A DNA stretch of 47,966 nt from Dentipellis sp. KUC8613 (GCA_002286715.1 NSJX01000090.1:9621-57586); one strand, 5' to 3'. Positions 34,292 through 46,233 are shown, counted from the stretch's first letter. Numbers and translations are program-made. The notes: generated from the sequence alone by a model not told the origin.

Positions 34292-34980
34292 AGTCCACTA
34301 ACCCCCTAATATAATAGCATAGCATAGTGGTTGTAATAGCTGGTAGATTTACTTACCTACTGTAGTAGTGCTGCAGTAGTATACTGTCGGATAGGCTGCA
34401 GTAGTGAAATGCGACAGTACAGTAGGGTTCAGTAGTATTCTTCGTAGGGCGGCAGGTATAGCATCTCGTGACTTTTACTGTAGTGAAATAATAGGGGAGC
34501 CGGGAGACTGGCCCCTTGGTCCTGTACTAGACCGATTTCACTGCCGCTCGAACGATTGAACGGCACGTGACCACTTACCGTTTCGGTCTCCAGCCTCATG
34601 GCTCCTGCCGCCGCCGCCGCTGCCGCTGCCGCCGCCGCCGCCGCCGCTGCCGCTGCCGCCGCCGCCGCCGCCGCTGCCGCCGCCGCCGCCTGCGGCTGGT
34701 GGCTGGGCGCCTATTGCTTCTAGCCCGCTTCTACCACCCTTGCTCCCCCCGCCCTCGCTCCCGCTCCCGCTCCCGCTCCATCCCTCCCATCGACACGTCT
34801 ACAGCGACGTCCGTGGATCTTTCAATAGCTTGCACCGGCGCTGGGACCGCCTGCACCGTTGGCAGAGCCTCCAGACGCTCGTCACTCGAGACACTCGCCA
34901 GCCCGTTCGGCGCTCGCCTACCCGCTTGCCCTCCGCCGCTCCCCTCCCCGCCCTTTCTCCGGCCCCCGCCTTTCCCTCTT
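34292..34980 (+). repeat. Left terminal inverted repeat of the KDZ element
   Basis: Begins AGTCCACTAAC and matches the reverse complement of 46584 downwards at roughly nine bases in ten by eye. Internal landmarks shared by both arms are TGGTAGATTTACTTACCTAC, GTAGGGCGGCAGGTATAGCA and CACGTGACCACTTACCGTTT. It contains a GCC/GCT trinucleotide tract (34604-34690) longer than the one in the right arm. Weak similarity continues to about 35010. Confidence 0.9.
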
Positions 34981-36178
34981 GTCAATCCACTCACAACGGA
35001 TATCTACAGGTGCTTTATGAGCACGCACCAGCGCAAGCACCGTCGTTTCCACGCCGCCTATGGGCGCTTATCGCTTCCGCTTCCTCGCCCGCCACTGCTG
35101 CTCGTCTGCTTGCCGACCACGGCTGCTCCCGTCCCTGCCCTCGCATTGGTCCCCGCATTGGTCCCCGCATTCCGTTTCCTGGTGTGCTACAAGTGCACAT
35201 CGTTCCTGCCACTTTCGCCGCAGCAATCACCGGGTGCGACGCTCCTGTCCGTCCGCCACTGGTACACTTCTTCTCACCTACGATCGGGTTCTTACTCCGC
35301 CCACATGGGTGTAGTGTAGCAGTGAGAACACCATGAGCGCACGCCTGCGGCTCTACTGGCGCTATCATCGGGCGCTCGTCGCTTGCGCCTGTTCCTCTCC
35401 CCACCCAGCTATGCCCCTTCCCGCCCTCGCTCTCGGCCTCGCCCCTGCTTGTAACGTCACATTCACGGTGGAATATTGCCATCCGCCAGTGCCATCCCTG
35501 CCTTCGTCCGCTCGCGCATCTGCGTCGCACGCCTCCCGGCCCTCGCTCTGGGTCTTATCCTGGGCTCGCGTCAATTCATCCGAGAGGCAGATTTATCCGC
35601 GGTAGGCAGCTGCAGGTAGATCTCGAGCACGCGCTGCTACTACCATGATCATCGTACGTTTGTCGCCTGCCTTGTCTGCACATGCTGAGTGTCTTCCGTA
35701 ATTCCTTCTTCCCTAGCCTTTCACCCGCGCCGACTCATATGCGTCGGCCCGCCATAGATGCATCACGAATGCACAGTAGAGCTGCTGCCGTTCAAACTCT
35801 CGGCGATCTGCGCTCTCGCCAGCCCGTCCATGCGCACTGCGCCACGTTTGCGAGTAGTGCTAGCACCACCAATGGGTGTTCGTCGCTCGTACTGTCGGCA
35901 TCGTCTTAACGCTCCGCTTCAGATTCTGTTTTTTCTTTATATTTACACATCCACAGCTCTAGTCACATATTTAGGTCATGTTCATTCTTGTATGTAGTAT
36001 AGTTTCGACACATGTATCACAATAATCACTCCGAGTTGAATCGTGCATAAGAGAATGAGTTGAATCATACTTATAGGCTTCTCTTCGTACTTGAAGGTTT
36101 TTCACGCCACACGAGTCCTGTGGAGTCAGCAACATTGCGTCAGCACGGAAGCAAATTGTCGCGATCAATCTCGAGATC
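34981..36178. other. Subterminal GC-rich region of the KDZ element
   Basis: No gene supported; the long open frames reflect C/G-rich composition. A 15-bp direct repeat (GCATTGGTCCCC) occurs around 35146-35175. The right part (35900-36170) is AT-richer, as expected downstream of the minus-strand gene ending at 36179. Confidence 0.45.
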
Positions 36179-38685
36179 TCACCTCTTGCGGAGCACCCTC
36201 GAGGACTCAGCCTCAGTCTCCTGACGCCGTTTCTTTCCCGCAGGCCCTTTGCCCTTTTCCTTTTCCTTTTCCCCACTACCCGCTTGCCTATCGCTAATGC
36301 CCTCCCTGCTTCCGCTTTCTCCCTTGTTTTCAATGCCTTGCAAAGCGGCACGTGCGCCTAAGACGCGCGAGACTTTGGTGAGCACAAAGTCAACGTCTTC
36401 AACCACGGACTGGAGCTCATTCCTCTCGCGCTTTGTTTTAGCCTGCTTGCTCCACCATACGAGAGGGATCAAGAATATGAGAAGACCATTCAGTCCCCCC
36501 TTTGCAAGGTTCTCAAACGTCTGGTCATCACCATCGCGCTTCAACGGCCAAGCGTGTTCGGAGTCGCTCCTCCACCCGGGCTGAAAACTCGTCCACCAGC
36601 GACGGTACGCATCTCCGAATCCGGCCAAGTTGCCTAACTGCGGTATCCTCTCGTAGTGTTTTCCCTCTTGCATCCATTGCCCTACAGCGAAAGGGCGCTT
36701 CGTCTTGCCGACCCAGTGCCTGCGGCTCTACTCAAATATAAGTATAAATTCTAACACTCCCACTGGCGGGGCTCACCGTTGCACTTGGATAGTCCAGCAA
36801 CTTCTCGCAAACTCCCCACTTGTCGACCACCCCACTCCACTCCACGCTCTGTGGCCCCGTTTCCAAAAAGATGCGAGCATTCTTCACCCATTCAGGCTCG
36901 TTCACGGCGGTCCCCGGCATGCCTGTATCTTCTTCGGCATGACCAACTGCCACTGTTTTCAGGACGCGGGTCGAACCTGTCGGAGGTGCAGCAGCGACTT
37001 CGGTAGTCGCTAGCGTCCGCTCAGCAGGGGTCCCACTCGCACTGCGTCTAGTAGTGTTGGTAGTGTTTACTTTGTGGCCTGTGCCCGTCTCTGCCTGGAC
37101 GGCATCAGAGGCGGCAGCAGTATCCTTGGCGCTGCTATCCTTCGCCAAGGCATCTCTGTTAGGTGTGGAGTCTCCCGTCAAATCAAGGGCTTGAGAAGCC
37201 TCCCTGTTTTTGTAAGTCAGTCTCACGCCGTACAATAGTCTGTGATTCAAACATACTCTTCAACTAGTGCGGCGATCCCCCGATTCTCGGTTGGCGCTGT
37301 GGACCCGGCAGTCAGAGGTCTCGCCTTCGGGACCCCTGTAGATTTTGCGAGCGCTGCGACCTCGTCCCGAGCCTGCTGGCTAGGAGCTTCCCAGCGACGC
37401 TCGGCTGTGTCAAGACCCAGTTTCTTCCTCCATTCCGCCTGCTCAGCAAGGTTCCTGCGGCGCGTTGCCATGATCGGATCTTCATCATCATCATCGTCAT
37501 CGTTGCTTTTGTCTTCTTCCTCATTGTCACTGCCGACATTGTCATTCTTGCCGTCTTTGGCCTTTGCCACACTGCTTGCATCTCCAGCCGCAGCCTCTAG
37601 ATCAGTAGACTCAGTGTTCCCTCCACCCGCCGCCATTTTCGAAGGAAGAGCGCGCTTCGCGCGTATTTCAGGTGCTGTATTCGATCGTCAATTGTCTGGC
37701 TTTTAACTCTTGGAGCAATGAACTCACGGAACATCTTATTCAGGAATTCAACAAATGGCTTTTCTAAGTTCTCGTGATATCTTGGGTAAACGTCTTTGAA
37801 ACACGCCTGACCGGGAGTCTCAGAGTCAATTCTATCACTCGTAAGCCACACTAGTCGTCAATAGATCTGAAGAAGCTTACGCATATGATTCTAGCTTTCC
37901 TTTATTATCGGGTTTGGGCCCACCAAACAAGATGGTACATGACCAACCCGTCAACTCTTGAACGTCTTGCACGAGTTTACGCAAAGTAGACGGCAAGGCT
38001 TCAATGTTGCTATGGAACATAATGTAAGTTGATGCCACCCTTCATCTACATTCAATATCAGACTAACGAGTCCCAGATCTTCAATTTTTGCATCTCGTCG
38101 TCGAGCACGGCGTCCTCGCCTTCACTGTCCTTGTCGGCAATACTTTCCCCCTCGCCTTCTTTTGCGAGGCGGTTGGTCTCGCGTGCCTTCTCCACGAGGG
38201 CCTTCACCTCATCGGACTCCTTCTCCAATAGCTCGGCACACATGCGATTGCGAAAGGATAGCTCCCCCTCCGCGGGCGCCCCGGCAGATAATCCCTTCAG
38301 ATAATCCTTGTACGCAGGTTTGACTTGCTGCTTTAGCTTCTTTTCCCAGTACAGTTTCTGATAACACTGATAGGAAGCCATTTTACGCCGTCTGAGGCCA
38401 AGTTTCAAAACTCGGCGACCGCGGCCATGGCCTCCGCCGCTCCCTCGTGTCCGATTATTGAACCACTCCTTGATCCTCTGCCGGTAACTCATAATTAGTA
38501 TACGTTCTCCTTTTCACGTGGATGTTACACACCCGTCGAACTCTGTCGTCGTCCTCAGGCCATTTCTCAAACCACCCGGCGTAGACCTTCGGCCAGATGT
38601 CGGCCGTCGTTCCCTCCATCTGGCGCTTTTTGTAATCGGAAAGGTGCGACTCCAGGTATTTTAGCTGGTCTTTTGTAGTCCACAT
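36179..38685 (-). CDS. KDZ cargo gene 1: homeodomain-like N-terminus, WW-rich C-terminal region
   Basis: ATG at 38685 opens MWTTKDQLKYLESHL. A short intron joins to VYRQRIKEWFNNRTRG, so the first ~65 residues read like a helix-turn-helix with a WF.NR recognition helix, as in homeodomains. A helical basic region (38400-38100) follows. Further exons carry LRKLVQDVQELTGWSCTILF (about 37950) and a very acidic tract (about 37480-37540). A low-complexity region contains LDLTGDS. The conserved C-terminal block has EPEWVKNARIFLETG, GVVDKWGVCEKLL, YRRWWTSFQPGWRSD and NGLLIFLIPLVWWSKQ, then a basic tail ending at 36179. About 640-680 residues, no stop in the joins. The architecture resembles a multi-copy agaricomycete family; its role is unknown and DNA binding is inference. 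Confidence 0.6.
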
Positions 38686-38882
38686 TTGTGCTGATCGCGG
38701 GTTGGAGGAAAGGATGCGCTAACGTATGCTGGTGAGCACAGAGCGTCCAGACAAATTTACTCAGACGCGACTGACTGCTCGGCGACTAGGCACGTGACCG
38801 CTTTCGTAGCCTCGTGCGAGCGGCGTCGCTCTCTTCGGCACGCCCTCGGCAATTGTATTTGGTCACTATTTGTCGCTAAACC

Positions 38883-40003
38883 TTGTTTTCAGAACTTGAA
38901 GCCTGTGACGACAACGAACACCTCTTGTTTTCGCAATTTCCGGGAGCGTCAAGAATGCAACATGTATGTGGTTTTCCAGCTGAAGTTCAGAATATAACTG
39001 ACTTCCTTGTTCAGAGCATGCGAGATTCTGCAGACACCATCATCTACAATTGTTCAATGTATACTGCCAAGGTTGTCAACAGCGAGCTCAGCGCTGGACA
39101 AGAGACTGAGGCCCTAGATGAGGTTGGTTTGACGTCCTTCTGGGTCATGAGCTATAGCTAAACTATCCGGATCACGCAGAGGCCCTCCGACGCGAGCCAG
39201 GAGATGGACGACGCTCCTAGTGGTGCCAAGGCTTCGGTCACTCAGGGTACTGATGTTGACGAAGACCCTGATGACACGAAGACCGTCACGCAGATCTCCT
39301 CTGGCGAGGAAGGCACACAGCCTATGACGACTACTGTTCACACCAAAGCTGTTGAACCGTACCCGTGGAGGCGGGTCGTGGAGGACGGTGGCCCCGTCAT
39401 TGAACTGACCTCGAGCGAAGAAGATTTGCCTCCGGTGAGTTTCATTACCTTATTTGTGTCCAGATTCCTCATGATTTGGTAGGTCAAAACCCGTCACAGC
39501 GTGCTGGAGGCGGTGGACGCAGCCAGCCAGCAGATCCTGAAGCGGTCGGCGACGAAGGACGGCGATGCAGGCAAAGACAATGACGACGACAGTGCCGCTG
39601 TTCTCGTAGCAGGATCATCGACCCGGAAGCGCTTCCGGTCTCTCAAAAGGAAAGATACCACGCCGGCCGTCATAGATCTCACAGGGGAGTCGTCCCCGCA
39701 GCCGCCATCCAGAGAGGAGATCAAAAGGTTCTTCACAAAGGCACGTGGACCTGGTTCGCCCAGCCGCGTTGCCAATCGCAATGGAGATTTTTTGGCCGTC
39801 GTCAAAGGCAAGGAGTGCGGTATCTTATACCGTCCCTCGTAAGTCATCTGGTTCTCTAGAACCTCGTCGCACGCCACTAATATTCAATGAATAGGAGGTC
39901 TCTTTGGAATGCCATCATGCGCGACCCTCTCTCTGCATCGAAGAGATTTGCTTCGGTGGATGACGCCACCATCTGGTTCAAACAGAACATGGGCTTCGCG
40001 TAG
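38883..40003 (+). CDS. KDZ cargo gene 2: acidic protein with SUMO-interaction-like motifs and viroplasmin-like C-terminus
   Basis: At least four exons; the start is not resolved (38883 is the first clearly coding base; an ATG at 38794 may belong to an earlier exon). Order: FPGASRMQHVCGFPAEVQ and helical segment; exon from about 39175 with Asp/Thr-rich stretch and PVIELTSSEEDLPP; exon from 39482 with RKRFRSLKRKDTTPAVIDLT followed by GESS; then NGDFLAVVKGKECGILYRPS; last exon SLWNAIMRDP, KRFASVDDATIWFKQN, stop at 40003. The C-terminal 50 residues fit the small fold shared by RNase H1 N-termini and viroplasmin, which binds RNA/DNA hybrids or dsRNA. Both hydrophobic-acidic motifs resemble SUMO-interaction motifs. 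Confidence 0.55.
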
Positions 40004-40468
40004 ATAGAACGTGTACCGTCGAATGCCTGATTGCGGCCGAATCTTATAGAATTATGTGTCCAATAAGTTTTTCAGTGTGAAACCAAATCTTGTCATAGAG
40101 TCGGGGTGCCATTGCAGAGGGTTGAGTGCAGATATACTTGGGTGGGTTGTCTTACGCTGCCGCAGTACGACAACTTTGTCAGTACAAGGATACAAAACAC
40201 CGTCTTTTGATATTATATATAGCTGAGGGACAGTGAACTGCACAGAAATAAGTAATTGACTTGAGATACTATGCCCTAATATACTCTACAAAATTCAGCT
40301 ATGGTTTAGTATTGACCTAGTGAGATGTAGCTATATGATCGTATGGTAGAGGGACAAATGTTGCATCGGAATCCGCGTCGACGCGCGACTTGCGCATGCG
40401 CCACTCAAGACTCGCGGCGTCTCTTGCAGTCTCATCGGCACTTCGTCTGCACCACACACACTTCCATT
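40004..40468. other. AT-rich spacer inside the KDZ element
   Basis: Nothing recognised. It likely holds the terminator of cargo gene 2 and the promoter of cargo gene 3. Confidence 0.4.
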
Positions 40469-41234
40469 ATGCCTCGCGCATCCAAAACTTCCAAGGCATG
40501 TCACAAGAATACGAGGAAAGCTTATTATGAAAGGTGAATCACTTCTTCGTATACGCTCGAGATGCTGCTGATCACTAGGGTGTTGAAGAGCCTGCGAGTC
40601 TCGACGAGAGTATCAACGCAATTACATCAAGATCAAGAGGATCGGGCGACGTAAAGTCAGCAAGGCAGAAAGGGAGAAGGAAGAGGGCATTCGCAAAGCA
40701 CAGGTTGCGGGAGAATATGTGTGAGCTCTTTCATTACGCGTTCTACTGCTGCCTGTTCTTAATCACTACTTGCAGAACCACCCCCAACTCTATCATGCAT
40801 TCACACCGCCGGCCAGATCCTCTCCGTACGCCGGAAATGGCTTCGCACGAAACTTGCGTTTGGGAGGATATTGGCCAGATGCACCGTGAGTGTGTGGTCC
40901 TGAACGCCGACACCGAGCGATACCGTCAAGGACTCAATGAAATGATTGAATATTATGTCTCGCGAGCTCGTGAAGCAATTTCTCATGGTTCTAGCCCCCA
41001 GGGAGTGCCTCTGCCCCAGCATGTACATGGGTTGTGTCGTATTGTGGCGGGACTCCACCAGGAGTTGGATCTCCTGTCGTACGGTCCCGACGCTCGAGCG
41101 CAGGCAATCGGCAACCGTGCGCTGATATTTTTTGGCTGCAGGTAAGCCTCATCCCTGCTTAGGTTATCAATCTAACATCCTACATACTTATCAGTGTCAA
41201 CCGAGTCTTTTTTCGATCCGTATACAAGTTCTAG
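40469..41234 (+). CDS. KDZ cargo gene 3: small basic/helical protein
   Basis: ATG at 40469 encodes MPRASKTSKACHKNTRKAYYER. After an intron it continues as a highly basic helix (ESRREYQRNYIKIKRIGRRK, then KAEREKEEGIRKAQ). After a second intron a helical region follows with VLNADTERYRQGLNEMIEYY and VHGLCRIVAGLHQELDLL, and a last exon ends VFFRSVYKF at 41234. The second join needs a frame choice I could not settle, so the middle is uncertain. The basic region followed by helices could bind nucleic acid. It lies about 120 bp upstream of the transposase start, on the same strand. Confidence 0.5.
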
Positions 41235-41352
41235 TACGAGTATGCCATTTCCTGGGGTAGTAGCAGCTTGTAGTGTTTGTGTATTCGGGCCGTGCCGTTA
41301 ATGTGGGAAACTCTCTTCTCTCCTTTCCTCTCTCCTGTCTATACCTTCGCAT

Positions 41353-44300
41353 ATGGCACCCCGCAAGCGGAAGCGTTCCGCCCGCCCCATCCGAATGAGC
41401 GATGATGAGGATGATGACGCACCTGGCCCCTCTCGACATGTCCGAATGACTGTGTCCCAGGCTCGAAAAGCGAGGGCGACCACACTCACCATCAAGTCCC
41501 TGGATAATAATCTCATCTCTACCTTACCATCCGAGGGCCTTGCCACTGCGCCGGGTGATGCTGCAGCAATCACCGAGCCAACTAGCATTCAAAATACTCA
41601 AGATGATGTCGTCTTTATTCAAGAAGATGATGTCCCTTATTCCCGGAGGCCGAAAAGGGTGCGCGTGGGGAAGAAGAAGCGAAAACGACGGGTACGTTAT
41701 CCTCTTTTAGTTGCACCACGACGCGATCCGACCATTTCATTCCAGATTGACCACCTGAGGGAATTCCAAAGCCGCCAGAACGTGATCTTAGACGAACTCC
41801 TGAGACACGAGGGTATCGGGCACTTGGACCCTTCAGCGCCATGTGCGACTTGCGGCGCGGAAACGTCAAACATACGTTGTATCGATTGTGTCGCGCTTCA
41901 ATTAGAGTGTGCCGTTTGCATATGCAAACGCCACGCGCAGGAACCATTCCATCGGCTACGAGTAAGTGTCACTACAGTTTGTCGAGATTCTTCAGCTCAA
42001 GTAGGTGTCTTCAGCGCTGGAACGGCATTTGCTATGTTCCGTACAGTCTCTTCGACGCAGGTCTGTCGGTTCAACTTGGACACGATGGCCTCTCATGCCC
42101 TCATCCTCACGCCTCCCCCACCACAATAACGGCGATCGATATCTTGGGTATTCACAAAGTTCAGGTCGTATTCTGTGACTGTCAGCTAGTAGGATCGGCG
42201 CCAGCATACATCCAGCTCCTGCGCGCAAACTGGTGGCCTGTTACTCTCGAACGGCCTCGAACCGTAGTCACCATTCGTACCCTCAAGTTTTTCCATGCAT
42301 TATCTGTGCAAGCGAAGACAAATGCCTACGACTTTTACAATGGTATCGTGCGCTTCACGGATGGCAGCGGTTTACATCAATTGAAGGTCCGTCCCCGCCC
42401 CCGTATCAATAACGGTGGTATACTGAGTCTTGTTTAGAGTCGCTATCAGGAATTCACACGTGCGACTCGGTGCTACCGCCATTTGGAGATGACTAAGCGA
42501 GGTGGTCGTGGGCACGACCCCGGGGGCATTGAGAGCACACAGGAAGGTTCTCTAGCTGTAGAGTGTCCCGCGTGCCCTCATCCCGGCCGAAACCTGCCTG
42601 AGGGTTGGGAGAGCGCGCCCGCTCATCGAAAGTACGTTACTGCCTGTCTTCGTCTTTGACTGAGCTGATCTAACGTACATCAGGTTCCTCTATGCACTGT
42701 TACTTGCCGTCGATGCCAATTTCAAGCTCAAGTTAAAAAGCCATAGTTACCTCGACATCGAGCTCGCGCCAGGGTGGTCGTACTTCGTTCCCGAAGGTCC
42801 GTATCAGCAACATCTTGCTTCCAACGAAGACGAGGAAGAGGTAACATGTTCAGGCAGCTAGAGTGCCCATGCTGATTGTGTTTGGTTAGATGAAGACATG
42901 CGATTCGACCTTTGCTGCGGTAGATCACGCGAACACGCCTGGTCAGAAGCGTTTCTCCATCAATGGGGTGGGCGCTGTCGTGTGCGCTCGTCACGCATTC
43001 TTTCGGCCGAATGCTGTAGGTGATTTACCGCGCGGTGAACGGTACGTGTTGTAGTCCCTGACGCCAACCCGTCCCATCCTCATTTATATTCAGCTACGTC
43101 AGCATGGGGTTTCTTCTCCTCATGACGATCTCAATAGCTGGTGTGCTCTGGAAGATGCTGGTGATATCTTACGATATTGCCTGCCAATTCTCGAAGAATT
43201 TTCAGAAGCGAATGTCAACATTCCCTCCCAGTTTCCGAATCAGTCCGGTAGCGACTTCAGTAACATTTCTTGTCCCGAAATTTCATCTACCCGCACATGG
43301 GCCAAGGTGTCAAGCCGACTTCTCATTCAATAACACGGAAGGTGTCGGACGCACATACGGTGAAGGTATCGAGGCCAATTGGTCGAAGACGAATAGAGCG
43401 GCACTTAGCTCACGGGAAATGTCCGCGGGAGCAAGACATGAGTCGCTCAACGACATTTTCGGAGCAATAAATTGGGGAAAGATAGTATCAATGGGTGAGT
43501 AATTGAAACAGGCTTCGGTGTTGATGCCTGAAAAAAAAATAGGTACTCTGTTTCACCGTTCTCTCAAAGAGGCAGTGTACATGCTAGCGGAACAAGATGC
43601 TCGGTATAAAGATCTCAAGGAGACCTTCCCGCCTGCGGTCATCGAGCGGTGGGATCAAATGATCATGGCATGGGATGCTGACAAGTCGCAACCAAATCCG
43701 TATGATGAACCAGTTCAAGGTGATGTGAGCCTACATCTCTACCTGGTTCCTGCCGCTGACGAAGAAACAGAGACCACACTTGCAGACGTGCGTCTGGAGA
43801 TCTCGACAGAAGAAGCCCGAGAGGCCTCGCAAGGCGTTGTCTCACTGCATGAGATGACGAGCGGCACGTTTTTGAGTGTAGGTCTGGACCTCCAGGATCA
43901 GCAGTACGTCATCTTTGCAGCCGCTCGAATTGTAGTTTGACTAATTTGTGGTGACTAAGGCGGCGCCTGCTCCAAAAAAAGGGGAACAAGGGGACGGACC
44001 AAATCACGACGAAGAAGAAGGTTACCCTTCAAGACAAACGAAATGCACTCCATCATCGGATACAAGCCTGGCGTCAAGTACAAGTACTTTACATGCCTAT
44101 TGTATCGACACTCCTTCCAAAAACAAACGCCGACGATTCTCGACCTCAGGAGCCAGCGGCGCAGCCTGACGCTGATGAGTTCGGCGTACCCAAACCCGAA
44201 TACGAGAAATTGTGGATGCCATCCGACCTCAAGCCCTCACTATGGGCGACTGGCATATACACTGGTCTTGCCCAAAAGGAACTGCGCCTGCGCGAGGCGG

Positions 44301-45243
44301 AAGCGGAGGATGCTCTGCACGAGATCCGCCGACTGATCCGTATACACCTCGGGCTACGTCATTACAAGAAGACGCAGGTCGACGGGCCGGGCCAAAAACG
44401 CAATACTCGTACCAGAGAGATCATCACCGAGTTTCTGGCGAAACGTGATCATCAGTTTGAGCGATACAATGCCGCCCGAAGCGCCTTGGACAAGTTACAG
44501 CCCGACCCCGACGCTTCGTGGAGAGTACGGCTTCTGCCAATGACAAAAACCGATCTTGTGGATCCGTCAGGCAACGATGGCGAAGATGAAGACTGCTATC
44601 CCAACCAGAGGAGCAAGAAAGCCCTGGAGCAGCGGCGGCAAAAGGCTCTCGGTGAGGGGAGGAAGGAAGTGCCTTGGATCTGGCGTACGCTCCAACCCGA
44701 TGCGCGCGATCTGCCTCGGAGCGAGGAGATGACGGAAGACGAAGTCCATGAAAGTGAGTGGCCATTCTGTTCTATCGAAAATGCACATAGTGACCAGACA
44801 GCTCAGGTATGCGAGTAACGTACGCAAAAACTCGAGCGCGGGCACGGCGATGGAAAGAGGAGATTGAACTTCTCACCGAAGAGATGCGTCGCACACTAGT
44901 ATTCCTTCAGTGGAAGGAGAAATGGTGGTATGCAAAGCTCGAAGCGCGTTTGGACGCACCTCCAGATATCAGATCAGGGTTGCGTGCATACGCTATGCGG
45001 CAATGCCTCATTTTCAACGGGATTGCTATGTCATTCAAGACTCTATGGGATCCTTTATGTAAGGACTCTCATCTCCATACTCAGTTCCCGGACATTATAC
45101 AGTGTCTATACCCCTCCGAAGCACAGAGCGCGCCCCTGTCCAGCATGAACGACAACCTCGAGTCGGATGAGTCGGACGAGTCGGGTGATGAGCAATGTGA
45201 TGATCCTGGCGACGATACTGATGAAGACTTTGTAGAAGACTAG
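41353..45243 (+). CDS. CxC2-type KDZ transposase, apparently complete
   Basis: Eleven or so exons join without stops into about 1,050 residues. Exon 1 (MAPRKRKRSARPIRMSDDED) is basic-acidic with DVVFIQEDDV. A CxC2 cysteine cluster follows (41757-41960): CATCG, RCIDC, CAVCICKRH, PFHRL. Conserved KDZ blocks come in order: VQLGHDGLSCPHP, AIDILGIHKVQVVFCDC, QLLRANWWPVTLERP and YDFYNGIVRFTD (42050-42390); RGGRGHDPGGIEST and ECPACPHPGRNLPEGWE; VDANFKLK; GVGAVVCARHAFFRPNAVGD; MLVISYDIACQF and VPKFHLPAHG; GVGRTYGEGIEANW and AINWGK; GLDLQDQQ; EKLWMPSDLK; GQKRNTRTREII; and YAKTRARARRWKEEIELLTE then EMRRTL. The C-terminus is acidic. KDZ transposases are DDE-type enzymes; the intact frame suggests it may be active. 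Confidence 0.9.
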
Positions 45244-45689
45244 TAGAACTATGATTCCTATCTATAAATTTAAGACTCGTGGCTCAAATACCTGAGGGTG
45301 CAATGAGTGTCTGCTTGATTCTTCGAAGGCATCACAAATATCTCTAAGTCGAGTGTCACGTGACAATTGTCGGATTCATCTTCTAAGTCGCATCATTCCA
45401 TACATCCGCACACTCATGCTTTACAAAGCTAATTGCAGTCTTTTCAATTCAATATGTTTGATAACAAGACTATATAAAACTAGAAAAGCAGGCAGATTGC
45501 CTTAGGCAATCCAGCTGAGCGTGTACAAGGCCAGCAGTAAGTGAAGGTGCCAAATGACTGGTGGGAGCATGTGCTCACCGTGTAGCTATGACAACATCGT
45601 AGTGTAGTGAGCGGAAAGTAGGTGGGCAAGCGGACGGACGGCACGAGGCAGTACGAGGCGTGCCCAGGGGCCCTGCAGCAGAGGCGGCG
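45244..45689. other. Spacer after the transposase gene
   Basis: No gene. AT-rich 3' flank of the transposase gene (45244-45480), then a GC-rising stretch leading to the right subterminal repeats. Confidence 0.45.
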
Positions 45690-46230
45690 CAGACACCGAG
45701 GGATATCCTCGGTGAGCCTTGGGATGTTATTGTTGACATGTCGAAGCTGGGGCAGGAGCGGGAGCGGAGGCGAGGGCGAAGGGAGCAAGGCAGGCCGGAA
45801 GCGCTAGGCGCCCAGCCACCAGCCGCAGGCAGCAGCGGCGGCAGCGGTGGCAGCGGCGGCAGCGGTGGCAGCTGCGGCGGCGGCGGCGGCGGCGGCTACA
45901 GCAGTTGCGGCAGAAGAGGGATATCCGTGGAGAGCCTCGGGATGCTTTCGTAGACGTGTCGAGGCGGGGGCCGAAGGAAGGGTGGGGAGGGGAGCAGCGG
46001 TGGGCGAGCGGGTAGGCGAGCGCCGAACGGGCTGGCGAACGTCTCGAGTGACGAGCGTCTGGGGGCTCTGCCAACGGTGCAGGCGGTCCCAGCGCCGGTG
46101 CACGCTCTTGAAAGATCCACGGACGTCGTTGTAGACGTGTCGATGCGAGGGATGGGGCGGGGGAGGGAGCGGGAGCGAGGGCGGGGGGGAGCAACGCGGG
46201 CCAGAAGCGCTAGGCGCCCAGCCACCAGCC
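45690..46230 (+). repeat. Triplicated subterminal direct repeats at the right end of the KDZ element
   Basis: Three related units occur, around 45690-45850, 45915-45975 and 46105-46230. The first two share GGGATATCC...GAGCC(T)...GGGATG and all share a (T)GTAGACGTGTCGA-type word; GAAGCGCTAGGCGCCCAGCC occurs at about 45799 and 46205. Subterminal arrays of short repeats are typical transposase-binding regions in several DNA transposon families. Confidence 0.65.
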
Positions 46231-46233
46231 GCA

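Noticed and set aside
34567..35336. Long Arg/Ser/Pro-rich open frames at the left end of the KDZ element
   Set aside because: They lie in the terminal repeat and GC-rich subterminal DNA, and are matched in the other arm as non-coding repeat.
31534..36000. LTR retrotransposon (direct long terminal repeats, reverse transcriptase)
   Set aside because: No paired direct repeats and no reverse transcriptase or integrase motifs were seen anywhere in the window.
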